Assembly: GCA_023460055.1 (NCBI GenBank)
Contig: JAEWRJ010000044.1
Location: 1 to 8,950 of the forward strand
Source of the DNA: Bacillota bacterium
GTDB lineage: Bacteria > Bacillota > Clostridia > Christensenellales > Aristaeellaceae
Direction: 5' to 3'
DNA: 8,950 nt
This document shows, piece by piece, positions 6,025-8,950 of the stretch. The translations under genes were made by a program, and so were the position numbers. Numbering within the stretch: position 1 is the stretch's first letter; each line of letters begins with the position of its first letter. Below the pieces are notes generated by a model that ran no database searches, had not been told where the DNA came from, and saw only the letters and a program-made list of their open reading frames with translations.

Positions 6025-7779
6025 TTAATAGCGGAAGCGCCACTCAAAGCATCCGAACCCGTGCGCGTTGTTCTGCTGAGCCTGAACAGCCAGTATGTGC
6101 ATTCCTCCCTGGCACCCTGGTGCCTGGCGGCGGGGCTTGAGCGCTATGCCGCGCCGGGGCTTGAGACGCAGGTGCTGGAGGACACGGTGAATGAGACACC
6201 GGACGCTGTTTTAGCCCGGATAGAGGCGGCGCGGCCGCAGCTGCTGGGTATCAGCTGCGCCATATGGAATATCACATTCATCGCGGGGCTGCTGCCGGGG
6301 ATCCGGGCGGCTCTTCCCCGCTGTGTCATTGTGCTGGGCGGGCCGGAGGTGAGCTACCGGGCGGAGGACGCGCTGGGCAGCTATCCGCAGGCGGATTGCC
6401 TGATCGCCGGAGAAGGAGAACTGCCCTTTGCCTGGCTGCTGGACGCGCTTCGGGGCCTGATGTCCCTGGATGAGGTGCCTGGCCTGTGTTATCGCTCCGG
6501 GGAAGGCCTTGTGATTCGCGAGCCTTACGCGCACGCGGATATGCAGCCCTCGCCCTACAGCCCGGCCTACTTCTCGGCGCTGGGCGGGCGCATCGCCTAC
6601 CTGGAGACCAGTCGGGGCTGCCCCTACCGCTGTGCCTTTTGCCTATCAGGCGGGGAGGAGCGTCTGCGGACGGTCCAGCCCGAGCGCGCGCAGGAGGAGA
6701 TCCTGCTCCTGGCCAACTCGGGCGCCAAGACGATCAAGCTGGTTGACCGCACCTTCAATGCCGGCAGGGCCCGCGCGCTGGATATCCTGCGCTTCATTGC
6801 CGATCACCACGGGCGGCAGATCCCGCCCGGCATCACCTTCCACTTTGAGATAGCGGGCGACTTGCTGGATGAGGATACACTGGCGCTGATAGAGGCGGCC
6901 CCGGCGGGGCTTTTTCAGTTTGAGATCGGGCTGCAATCGATGGATGAGGCGACCCTGCGCCGGGTGCGGCGGGGGACGGACATGGCCCATCTGACCCGGC
7001 AGGTCAGCCGGCTGATCCTCTGCGGAAAGGCGCATGTGCACCTGGACCTGATTGCCGGGCTGCCGGGGGAAGGGCTCAAAGAGTTCGCCCGCGGCTTTGA
7101 CGCGGCCTTCGCCCTGCGGCCCCACGCGCTGCAGCTGGGCTTTTTAAAGCTGATCCACGGCAGCGCCATGCGCAGGGAGGCGGATGCCTTCCCCTGCGAT
7201 TATGACCCCTTGCCGCCCTATCAGGTTCGGTCCACACCCTGGCTGAGCGAGGGGGACCTGTCTGTGCTGAAAACAGCCGAGCACGCGCTCGGCAAGCTGT
7301 ATAACAGCGGGCGCTTCCGCCGTACCTTGCGCTGGCTGACGGAGGAAGGCGGCTTTGAACCCTTCGAGTTGTTTTTAACGCTTGGAGAATCGATCGCCCA
7401 GGCCGAGGCAGCTGCCATAGGGGGCAGGCTGTCGCTGGAGGAGCTGAGCAACTGCGTATATCAAAGCCTTGGTCATCTGACGCCGGGGCATCTGCCCTTG
7501 CTTCGCGACCTGATGCTGCAGGACCGCCTGGCGACTACGCCCACCAGCGTGTTCCCCGCCTGCCTCAAGCGAAATGAGCCCCGGCTGCAGGCAGTGAAGC
7601 GCGCGCTGAAAAGCCGCTTCCCCCGCCCGGAGGGCGTCACCCGCGTGATCGGCTTCCTGTACGCGGGCGATGAAGACCGGGTGGTTTTTTGCGATTATAT
7701 TAAGGATAGAAGGCATCCGGTGACGGGAGAATACACGCTTCAATATGTTGAAGCGCGTATTCTGAATGCTGAATTCTGA
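6022..7779 (+). CDS. B12-binding domain radical SAM protein, DUF4080 type
   Basis: This is a predicted cobalamin-dependent radical SAM enzyme of unknown reaction, 585 residues and soluble. Residues about 15-150 form a Rossmann-like B12-binding domain, with LNSQYVHSSLAPW near 21-33, LGGPEVS at 105-111 and GEGE at 130-133. The radical SAM core follows: the iron-sulfur motif Cys200, Cys204, Cys207 in RGCPYRCAFC (CxxxCxxC) and a later LDLIAGLPGE (341-350). The C-terminal part, about 390-585, fits the DUF4080 domain found with this architecture in anaerobic Firmicutes. Relatives are often named for BchE (Mg-protoporphyrin cyclase), but that name is by domain likeness only, and no porphyrin genes are nearby. 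The TTG start is supported by an unusually strong ribosome site. The stop codon falls in the second copy of a 14-base tandem repeat. The gene appears to be transcribed alone, converging on the ABC-F gene. Confidence 0.92.
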   Translation: MLIAEAPLKASEPVRVVLLSLNSQYVHSSLAPWCLAAGLERYAAPGLETQVLEDTVNETPDAVLARIEAARPQLLGISCAIWNITFIAGLLPGIRAALPRCVIVLGGPEVSYRAEDALGSYPQADCLIAGEGELPFAWLLDALRGLMSLDEVPGLCYRSGEGLVIREPYAHADMQPSPYSPAYFSALGGRIAYLETSRGCPYRCAFCLSGGEERLRTVQPERAQEEILLLANSGAKTIKLVDRTFNAGRARALDILRFIADHHGRQIPPGITFHFEIAGDLLDEDTLALIEAAPAGLFQFEIGLQSMDEATLRRVRRGTDMAHLTRQVSRLILCGKAHVHLDLIAGLPGEGLKEFARGFDAAFALRPHALQLGFLKLIHGSAMRREADAFPCDYDPLPPYQVRSTPWLSEGDLSVLKTAEHALGKLYNSGRFRRTLRWLTEEGGFEPFELFLTLGESIAQAEAAAIGGRLSLEELSNCVYQSLGHLTPGHLPLLRDLMLQDRLATTPTSVFPACLKRNEPRLQAVKRALKSRFPRPEGVTRVIGFLYAGDEDRVVFCDYIKDRRHPVTGEYTLQYVEARILNAEF

Positions 7780-7787
7780 ATGCTAAA
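7760..7787. repeat. 14-base tandem duplication at the 3' end of the radical SAM gene
   Basis: TTCTGAATGCTGAA (7760-7773) is followed directly by TTCTGAATGCTAAA (7774-7787), with 13 of 14 positions identical. The second copy shifts the frame and supplies the TGA stop (7777-7779). A weaker third copy, beginning TTCGAAATG, follows. Confidence 0.8.
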
Positions 7788-7819
7788 TTCGAAATGACTG
7801 GAAAATGGTGGGGAAAACG

Positions 7820-7877
7820 GGAACACGGAATGCACAGAACGGAAGGGGTTAGAAGACCGTCCGGAATACGGAATGCA
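7820..7877. repeat. 15-base direct repeat in the gap between convergent genes
   Basis: GGAACACGGAATGCA (7820-7834) and GGAATACGGAATGCA (7863-7877) differ at one base. They share the GAATGC core with the tandem repeat just upstream, so four GAATGC copies lie between 7764 and 7876. No terminator hairpin with a T tract is visible in this 103-base gap, and no gene is present in it. Confidence 0.6.
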
Positions 7878-7882
7878 TATGG

Positions 7883-8950
7883 TTAGGCCGGCCCCTGCCT
7901 CTGGCTGCTGATCTGCTCCGCTATCTCATTGAGGTAAACCCAGCGGTTCATTTTATCGGCCAGGGCTGACTCAAGCCTTTCTTTTTCCGCTGTGAGGATC
8001 ATCAGCTTTTCATAATCGCTGGCGCTAGACTGCATATCTTCTTCGGCGCGGCGCAGCTGAGCTTCCAGATCTGAGATAACATCGTCGATGGTGTCAAGCT
8101 CGCGCTGCTGCGAGAAGGTAAGCTTAGGCTTGGCGGGTCTTGGCGGTGTGCGGGAAGGTTCGGGCGCTGATTTGCCCGATACAGCAACAGCGGCAGGCGC
8201 TGATGTCTCCGGTTCACGCCTGGACAGATAATCGGAAAAGTTGCCCGTGTAGCGGCGGATCTCACCGCCATCCCGGAACTCCAGGATCGTGCCCGCGATC
8301 TTGTCCAGGAAGTAGCGGTCGTGCGAGATGGTGACCACCGCGCCGTTAAATCCTTCCAGATAGTCTTCCAGTACCGTCAGGGTATCTGTATCCAGATCAT
8401 TGGTGGGCTCATCCAGAAGCAGTACATTGGGCGCGCCCATCAGGACGCGCAGCATATACAGCCGCCGTTTTTCACCGCCGGAGAGCCGGTTGACTGGGGT
8501 CCACTGGACATTGGAGGGGAACAGGAATTGCTCCAGCATCTTGGCGGCGGAGAGGGTGCCTTCACCCGTAACCACTTCGCCGGCGACCTCTTTGATGTAA
8601 TCAATGACGCGCACATCATCGCGCGGTATGTCCCCTGTCTGCGACAGATAGCCGATGTTGACCGTCGCGCCATGCTCTACGCTGCCCGAATCCGGGCTGA
8701 GGATCCCCGCGATCATCTTGATCAGGGTGGATTTTCCGCTGCCGTTGGGGCCGATGATGCCGATCCGCTCGTCCCGGCCCAGCAGATGGGAAAAGTCCTT
8801 CACCAGGCAGCGATCGCCGAAGGATTTGCTGATGTTTTTGATCTCGATGATCTTTTTGCCAAGCCGGGTGGAGACGGAATCCATTGCCAATGTTGCCGAT
8901 GATTCTGTTACGCCGTCCTGCAGGGCTTCAAAGCGTTCGATGCGGGATTT
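7883..8950 (-). CDS. ABC-F family ATPase, Uup/YfmR-like (partial, N-terminus beyond the right edge)
   Basis: ABC-F proteins bind the ribosome and act on stalled or slow translation; they are not membrane transporters. 355 residues are visible and the frame stays open to the edge. The apparent TTG start at 8890 is therefore internal: upstream codons read KSRIERFEAL, the usual linker after the first ATPase domain. The visible second ATPase domain has Walker A GPNGSGKST (about 8726-8752), signature LSGGEKRRL (about 8458-8489), Walker B VLLLDEPTNDLD (about 8400-8430) and ISHDRYFLD with the switch histidine (about 8307-8335). After a proline/alanine-rich linker, the last 80 or so residues (from KPKLTFSQQREL to RWVYLNEI) form a charged coiled coil like the DNA- or ribosome-contacting tail of Uup and YfmR. 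That tail is why this subgroup is favoured over antibiotic-resistance ABC-F types. Confidence 0.93.
   Translation of the reverse strand, partial: KSRIERFEALQDGVTESSATLAMDSVSTRLGKKIIEIKNISKSFGDRCLVKDFSHLLGRDERIGIIGPNGSGKSTLIKMIAGILSPDSGSVEHGATVNIGYLSQTGDIPRDDVRVIDYIKEVAGEVVTGEGTLSAAKMLEQFLFPSNVQWTPVNRLSGGEKRRLYMLRVLMGAPNVLLLDEPTNDLDTDTLTVLEDYLEGFNGAVVTISHDRYFLDKIAGTILEFRDGGEIRRYTGNFSDYLSRREPETSAPAAVAVSGKSAPEPSRTPPRPAKPKLTFSQQRELDTIDDVISDLEAQLRRAEEDMQSSASDYEKLMILTAEKERLESALADKMNRWVYLNEIAEQISSQRQGPA

Noticed and set aside
6646..7125. Minus-strand open frame of 159 codons
   Set aside because: It is antisense to the radical SAM core, which has conserved cysteines in the other strand. No ribosome site or motif supports it.
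7777..7882. Terminator between the radical SAM and ABC-F genes
   Set aside because: Only a 4-base CCGT/ACGG pairing is visible and no T tract follows, so no intrinsic terminator can be supported.
8884..8890. TTG/ATG as the true start of the ABC-F gene
   Set aside because: The frame continues without a stop to the window edge and encodes a typical inter-domain linker. The remainder is also too short for an ABC-F protein, which has two ATPase domains.
8321..8902. Plus-strand open frame of 193 codons
   Set aside because: It is fully antisense to the ABC-F ATPase domain, with all its motifs. The antisense product shows no family features.

Overview
The window looks like chromosome of a GC-rich, anaerobic, Gram-positive bacterium, most likely a gut-type Clostridia lineage. 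The evidence is strong AGGAGG-type ribosome binding sites, probable TTG start codons on two genes, sigma-A-like promoters, and a B12-binding radical SAM protein of the DUF4080 kind that is typical of anaerobic Firmicutes. No rRNA, tRNA, phage gene, transposase or CRISPR array is visible. The lineage is inferred from style and protein families, not from a marker gene.

Layout. On the minus strand, 1-3072 holds an MFS transporter (3072 to 1873), a 120-base gap with its own good promoter, and a glycoside hydrolase family 31 alpha-xylosidase (YicI type) that starts at 1752 and runs off the left edge. Between 3073 and 3578 is a gene-free stretch of about 500 bases. It holds the probable leader and promoter of the first transporter, a loose inverted-repeat region (3237-3386), and a MITE-like nested palindrome of 162 bases (3391-3552) that ends 26 bases before a second, divergent MFS transporter (3579-4844, plus strand). 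A strong hairpin terminator at 4866-4906 separates this gene from a convergent aldo/keto reductase (5774 to 4923, minus strand). The reductase is driven by what looks like a promoter with an unusually long 19-base spacer, of the kind used by MerR-family regulators.

Right part. A B12-binding radical SAM protein (6022-7779, plus strand) begins at TTG. Its near-perfect Shine-Dalgarno sequence lies in a short leader that could fold into a hairpin hiding it. A 103-base gap with small GAATGC-containing repeats follows. The C-terminal half of an ABC-F ATPase with a Uup/YfmR-like coiled-coil tail (minus strand, cut by the right edge) closes the window.

How the genes fit together. The alpha-xylosidase and its upstream transporter could form a small xyloglucan-oligosaccharide or xyloside use unit, although this transporter does not resemble the GPH-type carriers usually paired with YicI. 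The other genes look like independent single-gene units, each with its own control region. I see no clear multi-gene novel system. The most interesting signals are regulatory or repetitive: the MITE-like palindrome at a promoter, the putative SD-hiding leader of the radical SAM gene, and the MerR-like promoter.
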